A DNA stretch of 18,003 nt from assembly GCA_031284185.1 (NCBI GenBank), contig JAITAJ010000329.1, forward strand, positions 1-18,003, read 5' to 3'. Source of the stretch: Accumulibacter sp. (GTDB lineage Bacteria > Pseudomonadota > Gammaproteobacteria > Burkholderiales > Rhodocyclaceae). Positions within the stretch are counted from its first letter, which is position 1. Every line of letters starts with the position of its first letter. The notes beneath the pieces are model-generated. The model made no database searches and was not told the origin of the DNA. It saw nothing but the letters and a program-made list of their open reading frames with translations. The position numbers were made by a program, and so were the translations under genes. This document shows, piece by piece, positions 7,864 to 15,122 of the stretch.

Positions 7864-7951
7864 CGTCATTACGCGCGCGGCGGAGCAATCCGGAAGGCGG
7901 AGGCTGTCCGTGGGATTGGATTGCGGCGGCGTGTCGAGCCTCGTCATGACG
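7864..7951. repeat. MITE-like inverted-repeat element 1
   Basis: The left arm starts CGTCATTACG and ends GGAGCAATCC (7864-7891). The right arm (7918-7951) read in reverse complement starts CGTCATGACG and ends CCGCAATCC. These ends match the widespread proteobacterial intergenic pattern CGTCATTGCGAG...GCAATCC. The pair encloses about 26 bases and codes for nothing. I call it a non-autonomous palindromic element by its structure; its transposase source is unknown. Confidence 0.55.
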
Positions 7952-8036
7952 CTGCCTTGCCTTTTCCGCATCACGTGACGACCTTCATCGACCCCGGCCG
8001 TTCACCGTTCCTTCCCACGTTCGGCGGGGAAAGGGG

Positions 8037-8145
8037 CGGCCAATTCGCGCGGGCGGATCGCGTCGTCCGGGGAAACGGGATGAGGGAGATCGGCGCGCGC
8101 CTTCGGGCCTCCCGATGACGAGGCGGCGAAGGCGAATTGCCATCC
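8037..8145. repeat. MITE-like inverted-repeat element 2 (divergent)
   Basis: The right arm at 8113-8145 (CGATGACGAGGCGGCG then AATTGCCATCC) resembles in reverse complement the sequence near 8037-8070 (GGCCAATTCGCGCGGGCG then CGTCGTC). Its outer end, GATGACGAGGC, is also close to the arm of element 1. The match is imperfect, with several mismatches and a length difference, so this may be a decayed copy. Confidence 0.35.
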
Positions 8146-8464
8146 CGGGTCGGCGCAGCCGCAAACTTCCCCGTCTTCTGCTCGCGGGACCATGATGCGG
8201 AGAATTTCATTTCGCCGGGCTTCTGCGCGTTTCGCATGAGATTTCCCCCGCCGCGCCGGAAAAACCCATGCCAAGGCATGACGGGAAGAACAAAGATGAA
8301 TTCTATATCACGGAAAAAGGATCACGCAGCAAAAATTTCCGCCGCGAGACGCACGCCCGCTCTCGGATTTCCACAGCTGCCGGAAAGCGTGGGATTCGGA
8401 AAATCCACGGCCCTGGCGCATCGGCCTCCACGCCGGCGCGAATCGGCGGGCGCGGAAGACGGAT

Positions 8465-8550
8465 GCGCTTGCGGCGCTTTGCGCCGGGTGCGGACGAAAA
8501 ACCGGGCGCTTGGTTTTTCTGTCTTCCGTTCTCTGAAACTATCCTCTGGA
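8465..8550 (+). repeat. Compound dispersed repeat, copy B
   Basis: The copy starts GCTTGCGGCGCTTTGCGCC and continues with the core ACCGGGCGCTTGGTTTTTC, then TCTGTCTTCCG and further CTCTG motifs. It has the same orientation as copy A. The minus-strand XRE/MmyB regulator gene ends within its pyrimidine-rich tail, at 8539. Confidence 0.65.
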
Positions 8551-9351
8551 CAGTATCACCAGTTTCAGATGCTCGTGCTCGTCGGGCCGCAAGGTGGTTT
8601 GCTGGTACAGGAGGTGGCCGCGCGCCGCGTGCAGGAAGCGGCGTTCGCCGCCCTGACGTTCGAGAACGTCGTGCCGCTTCCAGAAGCGGGCAAAATCGGC
8701 GCTCGCCGTCGTGAGTTCGTCGACCAGACGTGTCAGCACCGGATCGTCGAGGCTGTCGCGGCAGTCGGCGCGGAATTCGGCCGTGATGCGGCACGCGCGT
8801 ACTTCCCAGTCGACCAGAAAGGAACGCGCCCGCGCGTCGAAGACCACGAAGCGCAGCAGGTTCGGCGCTTCTTCGCCAACCGCGCGCGGGACATCCAGCC
8901 AGCCGGTGAACAATTCCGCGGCGGCGGCGTTCCAGCCGAGCATGTCCCAGTAACGCCCCATCAGGTAAGCCGGAGCGCCGATGTCGGCCAGCAGTTCGAT
9001 CAGCGGCGGCGGCACGTCGTCGCTCTCGGGCCGGCTACCGGGCGCGCCGAGGGGATCGCGGCGATCGGCGATTTCAAACAGGTAGGCGCGTTCGCTCCGG
9101 GTCAGGCGCAGATTGCCCGCCAGACGGTCGAGCGCGTCCGCCGAAACCTTGACTTCGCGTCCCTGTTCGATCCAGGTATACCAGGTCGTGCTGATGCCGA
9201 CGATCTGGGCCATTTCCTCGCGGCGCAAGCCGGCGGTGCGCCGGCGCGCGCCGGAAGGAAAGCCGAAATCCACCGGCAGACTGCGATGGCGGATGGCTTG
9301 CAGAAAGGCCGCGAGTTCCTTGCGGCGCGCGCTGGTCGAGGCGTTTTTCAT
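8539..9351 (-). CDS. XRE-family transcriptional regulator with MmyB-like ligand-binding domain (270 aa)
   Basis: Residues about 10-95 form a Cro/C1-type helix-turn-helix domain: GLRREEMAQIVGISTTWYTW is the HTH core, then IEQGREVKVSADALDRLA. Residues about 115-265 form an MmyB-like PAS-fold domain, with PAYLMGRYWDMLGWNAAAAE and NLLRFVVFDARARS. Proteins of this architecture are usually local repressors or activators that sense a small molecule, possibly a fatty acid. ATG 9351 is the family-like start; the nearest purine-rich site (CGGAG) is about ten bases off. The last residues (LSRG) are encoded in the CTCTGGA-type repeat tail of copy B. The gene is divergent from leuC, with a 331-base gap containing repeat copy C and candidate operators. 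Its target is unknown; the usual divergent oxidoreductase partner is absent. Confidence 0.88.
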   Translation of the reverse strand: MKNASTSARRKELAAFLQAIRHRSLPVDFGFPSGARRRTAGLRREEMAQIVGISTTWYTWIEQGREVKVSADALDRLAGNLRLTRSERAYLFEIADRRDPLGAPGSRPESDDVPPPLIELLADIGAPAYLMGRYWDMLGWNAAAAELFTGWLDVPRAVGEEAPNLLRFVVFDARARSFLVDWEVRACRITAEFRADCRDSLDDPVLTRLVDELTTASADFARFWKRHDVLERQGGERRFLHAARGHLLYQQTTLRPDEHEHLKLVILSRG

Positions 9352-9429
9352 CGAAAACCGACTCCGCCCGGAACATTTCCCTTCGGGAGAAGCATCATGC
9401 GCGTGAAAGACATGATCCAGACTCGCATT

Positions 9430-9538
9430 CAGAGGACTTCAGAAGACAGAGGACAGATATTTCAGAAGACAGAGAAACCCAGCGCCCGGTCTTGCGTTCC
9501 CTTTCCGGCGCTTTGTGCCGCAAGCCGATCTGTCTTCC
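9430..9538 (-). repeat. Compound dispersed repeat, copy C (inverted)
   Basis: Read on the minus strand this copy has CGGCTTGCGGC...GCGCCGG, then the core ACCGGGCGCTGGGTTTCTC, then TCTGTCTTCTG and several TCTGTCCTCTG-type units. It matches copies A and B but is inverted. It fills most of the gap between the XRE/MmyB regulator and leuC. Confidence 0.65.
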
Positions 9539-9567
9539 GTATTCTCAAGGTTCTGTCTTCCAGATAG

Positions 9568-9655
9568 GGTATCAGTTTGAATACCAGTATAAATGATCGT
9601 CTTGTCAGGGTATGGCAACTGACGCAAACTTACGGAACTTACGGGACAGTATACC
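9568..9655. promoter_or_regulatory. leuC upstream region with candidate operator half-sites
   Basis: GGTAT (9568-9572) faces ATACC (9581-9585) as an inverted pair. GGTAT recurs at 9609-9613 and ATACC at 9651-9655. GTCAG...CTGAC forms a second small inverted repeat around 9605-9623. A tandem direct repeat of ACTTACGG lies at about 9628-9644. TATAAA at about 9589-9594 and TATACC at 9650-9655 are possible -10 boxes, without good -35 partners. The leuC ribosome binding site AAGGAGA follows at about 9669-9675. Confidence 0.35.
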
Positions 9656-9682
9656 AAGCGGCTTTTTGCAAGGAGAGCATCG

Positions 9683-11089
9683 ATGGCCGGCAAGACCCTT
9701 TACGACAAGCTGTGGGACAGCCACGTGGTCCGTCAGGAAGCGGACGGCACCTGCCTCATTTACGTCGATCGCCACCTCGTGCACGAGGTGACCAGCGCGC
9801 AGGCTTATGAGGGCCTGCGCCTCGCCGGGCGGCGTCCGTGGCGCAGCGACACCGTGGTGGCGGTGGCCGACCATAACACGCCGACCGATCACTGGGACAG
9901 GGGCATCGAAGATCCGGTGGCTCTGTTGCAGGTCGAGACGCTGGACGCCAACATCGAGGAGTTCGGCGCGCGGATTTATTTTCCGTTCAGGCACGCCAAC
10001 CAGGGCATCATTCACGTGATCGCGCCGGAGAGCGGCGCCACGCTGCCCGGCATGACGGTGGTCTGTGGCGACAGCCACACGGCGACGCACGGCGCGTTCG
10101 GCGCGTTGGCGCACGGCATCGGCACGTCCGAGGTGGAACACGTGCTGGCCACGCAGACGCTGGTACAGAAAAAATCGAAGTCGATGTTGATCCGGGTCGA
10201 TGGACGGCTCGGGTCCGGCGTCACCGCCAAGGATCTGGCGCTGGCGATCATCGGACACATCGGCACCGCCGGCGGTACGGGCTACTGCGTCGAATTCGCC
10301 GGACCGGCGATCGGCGCGCTGTCCATGGAGGGCCGCATGACGCTGTGCAACCTGGCCATCGAAGGCGGCGCGCGCGCCGGTCTGGTCGCGGTCGATGACA
10401 CCACCCTCGCCTATCTCCGGGACCGGCCATTCGCGCCGAAGGGCGAGGAATGGGCCAGGGCCGCCGCCTGCTGGAAGACCCTGCGCTCCGACGACGACGC
10501 GCCGTTCGATCAGCGAATCGAGCTCGACGCCACAGAAATAGCGCCGCAGGTGACCTGGGGAACCTCGCCCGAACAGACGGTTTCGATCGGCGGCAAGGTG
10601 CCCGACCCGGCGCGCGAGAGCGATCCGGTGCGCCGCGCCGGCATCGAACGGGCATTGAAATATATCGGGCTCGAAGCCGGCACGCCGATCACCGATATCC
10701 GCATCGACAAGGTTTTCATCGGTTCATGCACCAACTCGCGCATCGAGGATCTGCGCGCGGCGGCGGCCATCGCCAAAGGCAGGAAAATCGCCGCCAACGT
10801 CAAACTGGCGCTGGTCGTGCCGGGATCCGGCATGATCAAGCGTCAGGCCGAGGCCGAAGGGCTCGACAAACTCTTCACGGCGGCGGGTTTCGAGTGGCGT
10901 CAGCCGGGTTGTTCGATGTGCCTGGGGATGAACGCCGACCGGCTGTCGCCGGGTGAGCGCTGCGCCTCGACTTCCAACCGCAATTTCGAGGGCCGCCAGG
11001 GGCCGGGTGGACGCACGCACCTGGTCAGTCCCACGATGGCCGCCGCCGCCGCCATCGCCGGCCATTTCGTCGACGTCCGCCGTATCTGA
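9683..11089 (+). CDS. leuC: 3-isopropylmalate dehydratase large subunit LeuC (468 aa)
   Basis: LeuC is the catalytic [4Fe-4S] subunit of isopropylmalate isomerase. It converts 2-isopropylmalate to 3-isopropylmalate in leucine synthesis and acts with LeuD in the cytoplasm. The protein is of aconitase type. Its cluster ligands are Cys349 in IGSCTNSR and Cys410 and Cys413 in QPGCSMCLGMN. Other family signatures are ADHNTPT, VCGDSHTATHGAFGALAHGI, STSNRNFEGRQG and LVSPTMAAAAAI. The 468 aa length is normal. ATG 9683 has AAGGAGA about seven bases upstream. leuD follows after 15 bases and is clearly co-transcribed. The region upstream holds possible operators but no obvious leucine leader peptide. 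Confidence 0.97.
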   Translation: MAGKTLYDKLWDSHVVRQEADGTCLIYVDRHLVHEVTSAQAYEGLRLAGRRPWRSDTVVAVADHNTPTDHWDRGIEDPVALLQVETLDANIEEFGARIYFPFRHANQGIIHVIAPESGATLPGMTVVCGDSHTATHGAFGALAHGIGTSEVEHVLATQTLVQKKSKSMLIRVDGRLGSGVTAKDLALAIIGHIGTAGGTGYCVEFAGPAIGALSMEGRMTLCNLAIEGGARAGLVAVDDTTLAYLRDRPFAPKGEEWARAAACWKTLRSDDDAPFDQRIELDATEIAPQVTWGTSPEQTVSIGGKVPDPARESDPVRRAGIERALKYIGLEAGTPITDIRIDKVFIGSCTNSRIEDLRAAAAIAKGRKIAANVKLALVVPGSGMIKRQAEAEGLDKLFTAAGFEWRQPGCSMCLGMNADRLSPGERCASTSNRNFEGRQGPGGRTHLVSPTMAAAAAIAGHFVDVRRI

Positions 11090-11104
11090 ACAGGAGAACG
11101 ACAC

Positions 11105-11746
11105 ATGAAACCCTTTACCCGGCTCGACGGCCTCGTCTGCCCGCTGGACCGCGCCAACGTCGATACCGACGCGATCATCCCCAAGCAGTTCCTGAAGTCG
11201 ATCAAGCGCAGCGGCTTTGGTCCCTTCCTGTTCGACGAATGGCGTTATTTCGATCACGGCGAACCGGGCATGGATTGCGCGAATCGTCCGGAGAAGCCGG
11301 ACTTCGTGCTCAATCAGGCGCGCTACCGGGGCGCCCGGATCCTGCTCGCGCGCGACAACTTCGGCTGCGGATCGAGCCGCGAGCACGCGCCGTGGGCAAT
11401 CGAGAACTACGGCTTCCGCGCGATCATCGCCCCGTCGTTCGCCGACATCTTTTTCGCCAATACTTACAAGAACGGGCTGTTGCCGATCGTCGCCCCGCCG
11501 GAGGCCGTCGACCGCCTGTTCGCGGAGTGCGCGGCGCGCGAAGGCTATACGCTGGACATCGATCTGGCGGCACAGACGGTGACGTCGCCGACCGGCTTTT
11601 CCTTCGGCTTCGACATCACGCCGCACCGCAAGCGCTGTCTGCTCGACGGCCTCGATGAAATCGGCCTGACACTGGAACACGCCGACGAAATCCGCGCCTT
11701 CGAGGCCCGACACAGGATGGCGCAGCCCTGGTTGTTCGCGGGGTGA
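11105..11746 (+). CDS. leuD: 3-isopropylmalate dehydratase small subunit LeuD (213 aa)
   Basis: LeuD is the swivel-domain partner of LeuC in isopropylmalate isomerase. Signatures are NVDTDAIIPKQFLKSIKR near residues 18-35, the substrate-specificity region GFGPFLFDEWRY, and the loop DNFGCGSSREHAPWAI at about 84-99. FADIFFANTYKNGLLPI follows. Length is typical for the proteobacterial enzyme. ATG 11105 is preceded by AGGAGA. The gene ends the leuCD unit: an intrinsic terminator lies 24 bases past the stop. In many betaproteobacteria leuB follows closely, and often a small entericidin-like gene separates leuC from leuD. Neither is present here. Confidence 0.97.
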   Translation: MKPFTRLDGLVCPLDRANVDTDAIIPKQFLKSIKRSGFGPFLFDEWRYFDHGEPGMDCANRPEKPDFVLNQARYRGARILLARDNFGCGSSREHAPWAIENYGFRAIIAPSFADIFFANTYKNGLLPIVAPPEAVDRLFAECAAREGYTLDIDLAAQTVTSPTGFSFGFDITPHRKRCLLDGLDEIGLTLEHADEIRAFEARHRMAQPWLFAG

Positions 11747-11769
11747 GTCCTTTCGGCCACGGGTAGGGG

Positions 11770-11795
11770 CGGGGGCGGCGGCCCCCGTTTTCGTT
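11770..11795 (+). terminator. Intrinsic terminator of leuCD
   Basis: The arms CGGGGGC (11770-11776) and GCCCCCG (11781-11787) form a perfect 7-bp stem with a four-base loop. TTTTCGTT follows directly. It lies just downstream of the leuD stop and points with leuCD transcription. Confidence 0.8.
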
Positions 11796-11825
11796 GCGCC
11801 GGCGCGCGCGGCGGCAAGTGATTCG

Positions 11826-12479
11826 TCAAAAGAACCACCGCCCCGCGAGCAGGGACGTTTCAAATATTGCGAAGAACACGCCCGACACGATGGCGATGGC
11901 AATCGCGGCCGCCAGAAATCCGGCGGCGACCCAGCAGCCGTCCCCTTCCAGGATGCCCAGGGCAAGGAGGCAGATGGCAATCGCCGGTGGAATGTTGCCG
12001 AGCGGGATCGGCAAGGCCAGAATCACCGAAAGGAGGAAGCAAACCAGTCCGGCGACGTATTCCATCGGCGGATCGGCCAAGCGGCTCGCGCGCGGACGCA
12101 ACAGACTCTCCACTCGCCGCAGCCACGGTTCGACCCGCAGGATGAGCGTCTGGAAATCGTGAAATGGCAGCGACCGGCGGCTGAGCGTCTCCGGCAGCCA
12201 GAGTCTGCGACCGAGCGCAAGCTGCGCGGTCAGAAAGACCAGCGGAACGCCGAGCACCGCCGAGGTGCCCGGCGGCGTGGGAAAGATGTTGGGCAACGCG
12301 AAGACGAACATCAGAGCCGCCAGCGCCCGATCGTCCAGCGCGTCGGCCAGATCACGGACGGAAATCCTTTCACGGCCCGCGTCGCCGGCCAGCCGGCACA
12401 GAATGTCCGACAAGAGCAAGCGTCCGGCGGAGCCTCCACCACCGGCCCCGTCATTTTCCTGACGTGGACGGACCGGCAT
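11826..12479 (-). CDS. ExoD-family exopolysaccharide synthesis membrane protein (217 aa)
   Basis: Proteins of the ExoD family (named for a rhizobial locus affecting exopolysaccharide) are small inner-membrane proteins of unknown biochemistry. The frame has a Gly-rich soluble N-terminus and the helix ERISVRDLADALDDRALAAL. The family hallmark FALPNIFPTPPGTSAVLGVP comes next, then FLTAQLALGRRLWLPETL. Two or three C-terminal membrane segments follow at about 140-205 (AGLVCFLLSVILALPIPLGN, AIAIAIVSGVFFAIF). ATG 12479 has AAGGA seven bases upstream; an in-frame TTG at 12485 is too close to that site. It lies downstream of the Tim44-like gene, but a strong hairpin separates them, so it is probably transcribed separately. 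It converges with leuCD. Confidence 0.85.
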   Translation of the reverse strand: MPVRPRQENDGAGGGGSAGRLLLSDILCRLAGDAGRERISVRDLADALDDRALAALMFVFALPNIFPTPPGTSAVLGVPLVFLTAQLALGRRLWLPETLSRRSLPFHDFQTLILRVEPWLRRVESLLRPRASRLADPPMEYVAGLVCFLLSVILALPIPLGNIPPAIAICLLALGILEGDGCWVAAGFLAAAIAIAIVSGVFFAIFETSLLAGRWFF

Positions 12480-12516
12480 CCGCAAATCCTTTCATCGTAA
12501 AAGTCCCGGAAAGAGA

Positions 12517-12549
12517 GAGGGGCTGCCGCGCCCGGCGAGGCAGCCCCTC
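12517..12549 (-). terminator. Strong hairpin terminator after the Tim44-like gene
   Basis: GAGGGGCTGCC (12517-12527) and GGCAGCCCCTC (12539-12549) pair perfectly over 11 bp. On the minus strand the stem is followed by TCTCTCTTTCC, a weak U-rich tail. It lies 32 bases past the stop of the Tim44-domain gene and before the ExoD-family gene. Confidence 0.7.
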
Positions 12550-12581
12550 CCCCGAAAGACCTCGCGCCCGACCGGATCGGA

Positions 12582-13403
12582 TCAACCGGCTTGCTTTATC
12601 CCGGCGACGACCCAGCCGCGTTCTCCCGTGGTCGGTTTGGCGAGAACCCAGACCTCGTCGAACGGCACGGCGGGCGCGTTGGCCTCTTCGCGGATGAGCC
12701 CGTGGAAACGCACGCTGGCCACGTGCTGTTTGCCTTCCGTGACCATTTCGAGCAGATCGGCGTCGAGCCGCACCACGTCCGTCTGCTGCGTCGCCGCGCC
12801 ACGTTCGCTCATTTGCAGCTTGATCTCGGCAAATACTTCCGGCGACGTGAACTCCCGGATGTCGTCGAGATTCCCGGCGTCGTTCGATGCCTGCAAGCGG
12901 ACGAAATTGAGTTTGGCCACGCGCAGGAAGGCCGGCGCGTCGAAGTCCACGGGAGCGGAGGATCCCGCCGAATCGGACGCCTGTGGAAGCGGCGCGACAC
13001 CGCCTCGTCCCGTCCCGGCATACTGCATCGGTCGCGCGGCCGGCGCGCCGCGGCGGGTCAGCGCCCGGAAGACGAACATCGCCGCCATGACCAGGAACAT
13101 GACCATCGCCACATTGGCCAGTTCCTCGCCCAGACCGAGATGGGAGAACAGGGCGGCCAACCCGATCCCGGCGGCCAGTCCCGCGACCGGCCCGAGCCAG
13201 CCACGTTTCGCCGGGGCGCCGGGCGCCGCGGCCGGGGCGCCCGGCGCCCTCGGCGCCGCCTGATGCGTCGGGGCGGGCCGCGGCGTCACTCCGCGCCGCA
13301 TACCAAACGATCGTCCGCCGCCGAAGCGCGCGGCTTCCGCATCATCGGCGCACAGGCCGAGCACCGCGAACGAAATGAACAGACCCATCAACAATTTTTT
13401 CAT
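12582..13403 (-). CDS. Tim44-like domain protein, membrane anchored (273 aa)
   Basis: Bacterial Tim44-domain proteins share the fold of the mitochondrial import factor Tim44; their role in bacteria is poorly known. Residues 1-24 are a signal sequence (MKKLLMGLFISFAVLGLCAD, cleavage near AEA). A Gly/Ala/Pro-rich linker with FGGGRSFG, typical of the family, spans about 25-70. Two hydrophobic stretches lie at about 72-88 and 98-115 (VAMVMFLVMAAMFVFRAL). The Tim44-like domain is at about 155-270, with FLRVAKLNFVRLQASNDAGN, LDDIREFTSPEVFAEIKLQM, and a final FDEVWVLAKP...GWVVAGIKQ. ATG 13403 is preferred, with GGAG five bases upstream; GTG 13409 is in frame. A hairpin terminator follows. Confidence 0.87.
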   Translation of the reverse strand: MKKLLMGLFISFAVLGLCADDAEAARFGGGRSFGMRRGVTPRPAPTHQAAPRAPGAPAAAPGAPAKRGWLGPVAGLAAGIGLAALFSHLGLGEELANVAMVMFLVMAAMFVFRALTRRGAPAARPMQYAGTGRGGVAPLPQASDSAGSSAPVDFDAPAFLRVAKLNFVRLQASNDAGNLDDIREFTSPEVFAEIKLQMSERGAATQQTDVVRLDADLLEMVTEGKQHVASVRFHGLIREEANAPAVPFDEVWVLAKPTTGERGWVVAGIKQAG

Positions 13404-14053
13404 TTTCACTCCATGACATTACGTAATTTGCCGGCGAGACGACTCGGCGCGGCGGGTTGAAACGATCCGGTCGAGCGGAAAACGACCGTTCCGCGACGCG
13501 GGCATCCGACCGTTCCTGCCTGACGAAGCGCCATTTTTGGAGGCCGGTCGAAAGGAAACATCGGGTCGGAAGGCAGACTCGTGGAATGAACCCCGCTCCA
13601 CCGGGCGGCTCCCGCTCCCCGGCGCGGGGAAAACAGCGAGAAAATCTTGTCCATTTCGCGCGGGCAATCACTGGGATGCGTATCGCCGCACTCGGCCGGG
13701 TCGGCCAGGACGTTCCCGGCCGGCGACTCTCCGAACGTTTCATTTCCCGCGTCGGAACCGGCGGCAAGCGTCAGCGCTTGCGCAACTCCGGGCAGCGGGG
13801 ACGGCAAGTCCCGCGGCGCCCGGTACGATGCCATCGAAGAGCGCGCGATCAGCCGGACGAGCGGCCAACGGAAACGAGTGAAGGGATCGGACAAGGGTCA
13901 AGGCGCGGTCAGTGAATCGAGCGACAAGTCTAACCTGCCTGCCGAGACGGGACAAGCGCCTCGCGCCCCGGAGTATCGAGTCGGCCCCACGGGAGGAATG
14001 ATCCCGGAAATATCGTCGGGCAGGTTCGTCTGCGGGATTTCCTTCCTTCGCTC
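13404..14053. other. 650-base stretch without a convincing gene
   Basis: Frames here on both strands have low-complexity, Arg/Ser/Pro-rich translations and no ribosome binding sites or family motifs. Minor structure is visible. A 10-bp perfect palindrome ATTACGTAAT (13418-13427) lies just upstream of the Tim44-like gene. Two direct copies of CGACCGTTCC (13483-13492, 13507-13516) are offset by 24 bases. Either could be regulatory for the Tim44-like gene. The stretch ends at the ssrA promoter. Confidence 0.5.
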
Positions 14054-14082
14054 TTGAAAAATCCGGCCCGCCGCCTCATACT
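14054..14082 (+). promoter_or_regulatory. Probable sigma70 promoter of ssrA
   Basis: TTGAAA (14054-14059) and CATACT (14077-14082) are separated by 17 bases, the optimal spacing. They match the -35 and -10 consensus at five and four of six positions. A start about seven bases downstream (near 14089) fits the expected 5' end of the acceptor piece of the tmRNA. Confidence 0.6.
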
Positions 14083-14121
14083 GCGTCCACGGTTGTAATT
14101 CCGGCAAACTGGAGGCGTTCT

Positions 14122-14152
<31 letters not shown>

Positions 14153-14275
14153 CGAGCGTATTGATCGAAGTGTGAATAGTGCGTTCAGGTGGGGGTGTAT
14201 TGGCTTCGACAGGGCGAGTGAAGGCGCGCAGGCAACCCGAAAGGCGACGGACGTAATCCGCGCAAATCCATAAAC

Positions 14276-14308
14276 GCCAATGATGAGCGTTTTGCACTGG
14301 CCGCCTAA
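14276..14308 (+). other. tmRNA tag reading frame (ANDERFALAA)
   Basis: The resume codon GCC at 14276 begins A-N-D-E-R-F-A-L-A-A, ended by TAA at 14306-14308. The C-terminal ALAA is the usual degron recognised by ClpXP-type proteases. The sequence is the typical betaproteobacterial tag form. Confidence 0.95.
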
Positions 14309-14351
14309 GGCCAATGCCGAGGCCGCTTGAGCCTTGTCACCCAAGAGAGCC

Positions 14352-14373
14352 GGCGGGGACTTCGGTCCCCGTC
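14352..14373 (+). terminator. Hairpin at the 3' end of ssrA
   Basis: GGCGGGGAC and GTCCCCGTC form a 9-bp stem (one G-U pair) capped by a TTCG tetraloop. The tail GTCATTTCAAT is only weakly T-rich. It may be the ssrA terminator. The base of its left arm also belongs to GCCGG (14349-14353), which can pair with CCGGC at 14101-14105 in the acceptor piece, so it could be part of the tmRNA fold instead. Confidence 0.55.
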
Positions 14374-14514
14374 GTCATTTCAATCCCTCTCGGAACCCGT
14401 CGCGAAAAATGGTGAATGTGGCCGAAGGATTTCCCACCGTGGAAGAGCGTACCTGGCCCTCCGAAGCGCTGGCATCTCGTGAGACACGGGAAGGACGCCG
14501 CCGTGCGCGTCTGA

Positions 14515-14589
14515 TCTGTCCTCTGTCCTCTGTCCTCTGTCCTCTGTCCTCTGACCCCTGTCCTCTGACCCTCTGACCCCCCCTGACCC
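14515..14589 (+). repeat. TCTGTCC heptamer tandem repeat tract
   Basis: Five perfect TCTGTCC units fill 14515-14549. Degenerate TCTGACC-type units continue up to 14589, directly against the ssb stop codon. It is the same heptamer class as in the dispersed repeat copies, but here the hairpin and core part is missing. Confidence 0.8.
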
Positions 14590-15063
14590 CTAAAACGGAA
14601 TGTCGTCTTCCATGTCCGCGAGGCTCGGCGCCTTCTTCGCCGGGGCCGCGCGGTCGCTGCCCGGAGCGGGAGCAGCCGGCGGCGCGGCGCTTCCGTATTC
14701 GGCTTCGCCGCCGGAGACGGAAGCGGATTGGCGGCTGCTGAGCATCTTCATCTCGCTGGCCTCGATTTCCGTGGTGTAACGCTCCTGGCCTTCCTTGTCC
14801 TGCCACTTGCGCGTGCGGATGCGGCCCTCGATGTAAACCGATGAGCCTTTTTTGAGAAACTGTCCGACGATCTCGGCCAGACGGCGGTAGAACACCACGC
14901 GATGCCATTCCGTCATCTCGCGCTTTTCGCCGCTGGCTTTGTCGGTCCATTGCTCGGACGTGGCCAGTCGGGCGTTCGCCACGGCATCGCCGTTGGGCAG
15001 GTAACGGATTTCTGGATCAGCGCCGAGATTGCCGATGAGAATCACTTTGTTGACCGAAGCCAT
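14590..15063 (-). CDS. ssb: Single-stranded DNA-binding protein Ssb (157 aa)
   Basis: Ssb coats single-stranded DNA in replication, recombination and repair, and recruits partners through its acidic tip. Residues 1-110 form the OB fold: MASVNKVILIGNLGADPEIR, WHRVVFYRRLAEIVGQFLKK, GSSVYIEGRIRTRKWQDKEG. A Gly/Ala/Pro-rich linker spans about 111-145, and the protein ends in the canonical tip DMEDDIPF. Length is normal for proteobacteria. ATG 15063 is preceded by AGGGGG five bases upstream. A strong promoter lies at 15093-15120. The stop codon abuts a heptamer repeat tract, with no conventional intrinsic terminator visible. The gene is divergent from uvrA, as in many proteobacteria. Confidence 0.97.
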   Translation of the reverse strand: MASVNKVILIGNLGADPEIRYLPNGDAVANARLATSEQWTDKASGEKREMTEWHRVVFYRRLAEIVGQFLKKGSSVYIEGRIRTRKWQDKEGQERYTTEIEASEMKMLSSRQSASVSGGEAEYGSAAPPAAPAPGSDRAAPAKKAPSLADMEDDIPF

Positions 15064-15092
15064 GTCGCCCCCTGATGGATGTCTGGACGGCG

Positions 15093-15120
15093 ATTATATA
15101 GCGGATTGATGAATTGAAAA
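15093..15120 (-). promoter_or_regulatory. Probable sigma70 promoter of ssb
   Basis: On the minus strand a perfect -10 box TATAAT (15093-15098) lies 16 bases downstream of TTTTCA (15115-15120), which matches 4 of 6 -35 positions. It is 30 bases upstream of the ssb start. Confidence 0.7.
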
Positions 15121-15122
15121 CC

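Larger units (their letters stand above)
7758..8538. other. Gene-free stretch with repeat elements
   Basis: I see no convincing gene in these roughly 780 bases. Frames on both strands lack recognisable motifs and ribosome binding sites. The stretch holds two MITE-like inverted-repeat elements and copy B of the dispersed repeat, listed separately. The rest (about 8150-8460) shows nothing I can name. Confidence 0.5.

Noticed and set aside
8137..9567. 476-codon plus-strand open frame
   Set aside because: It runs antisense to the XRE/MmyB regulator and through two dispersed repeats. It has no ribosome binding site or recognisable domain.
13406..13894. 162-codon minus-strand frame upstream of the Tim44-like gene
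   Set aside because: The composition is low-complexity with no motif or ribosome binding site, and it ends just at the start of the next gene. It is probably non-coding.
14515..14589. Possible CRISPR array
   Set aside because: The unit is 7 bp with no spacers. It is a simple tandem repeat, and no cas genes are present.
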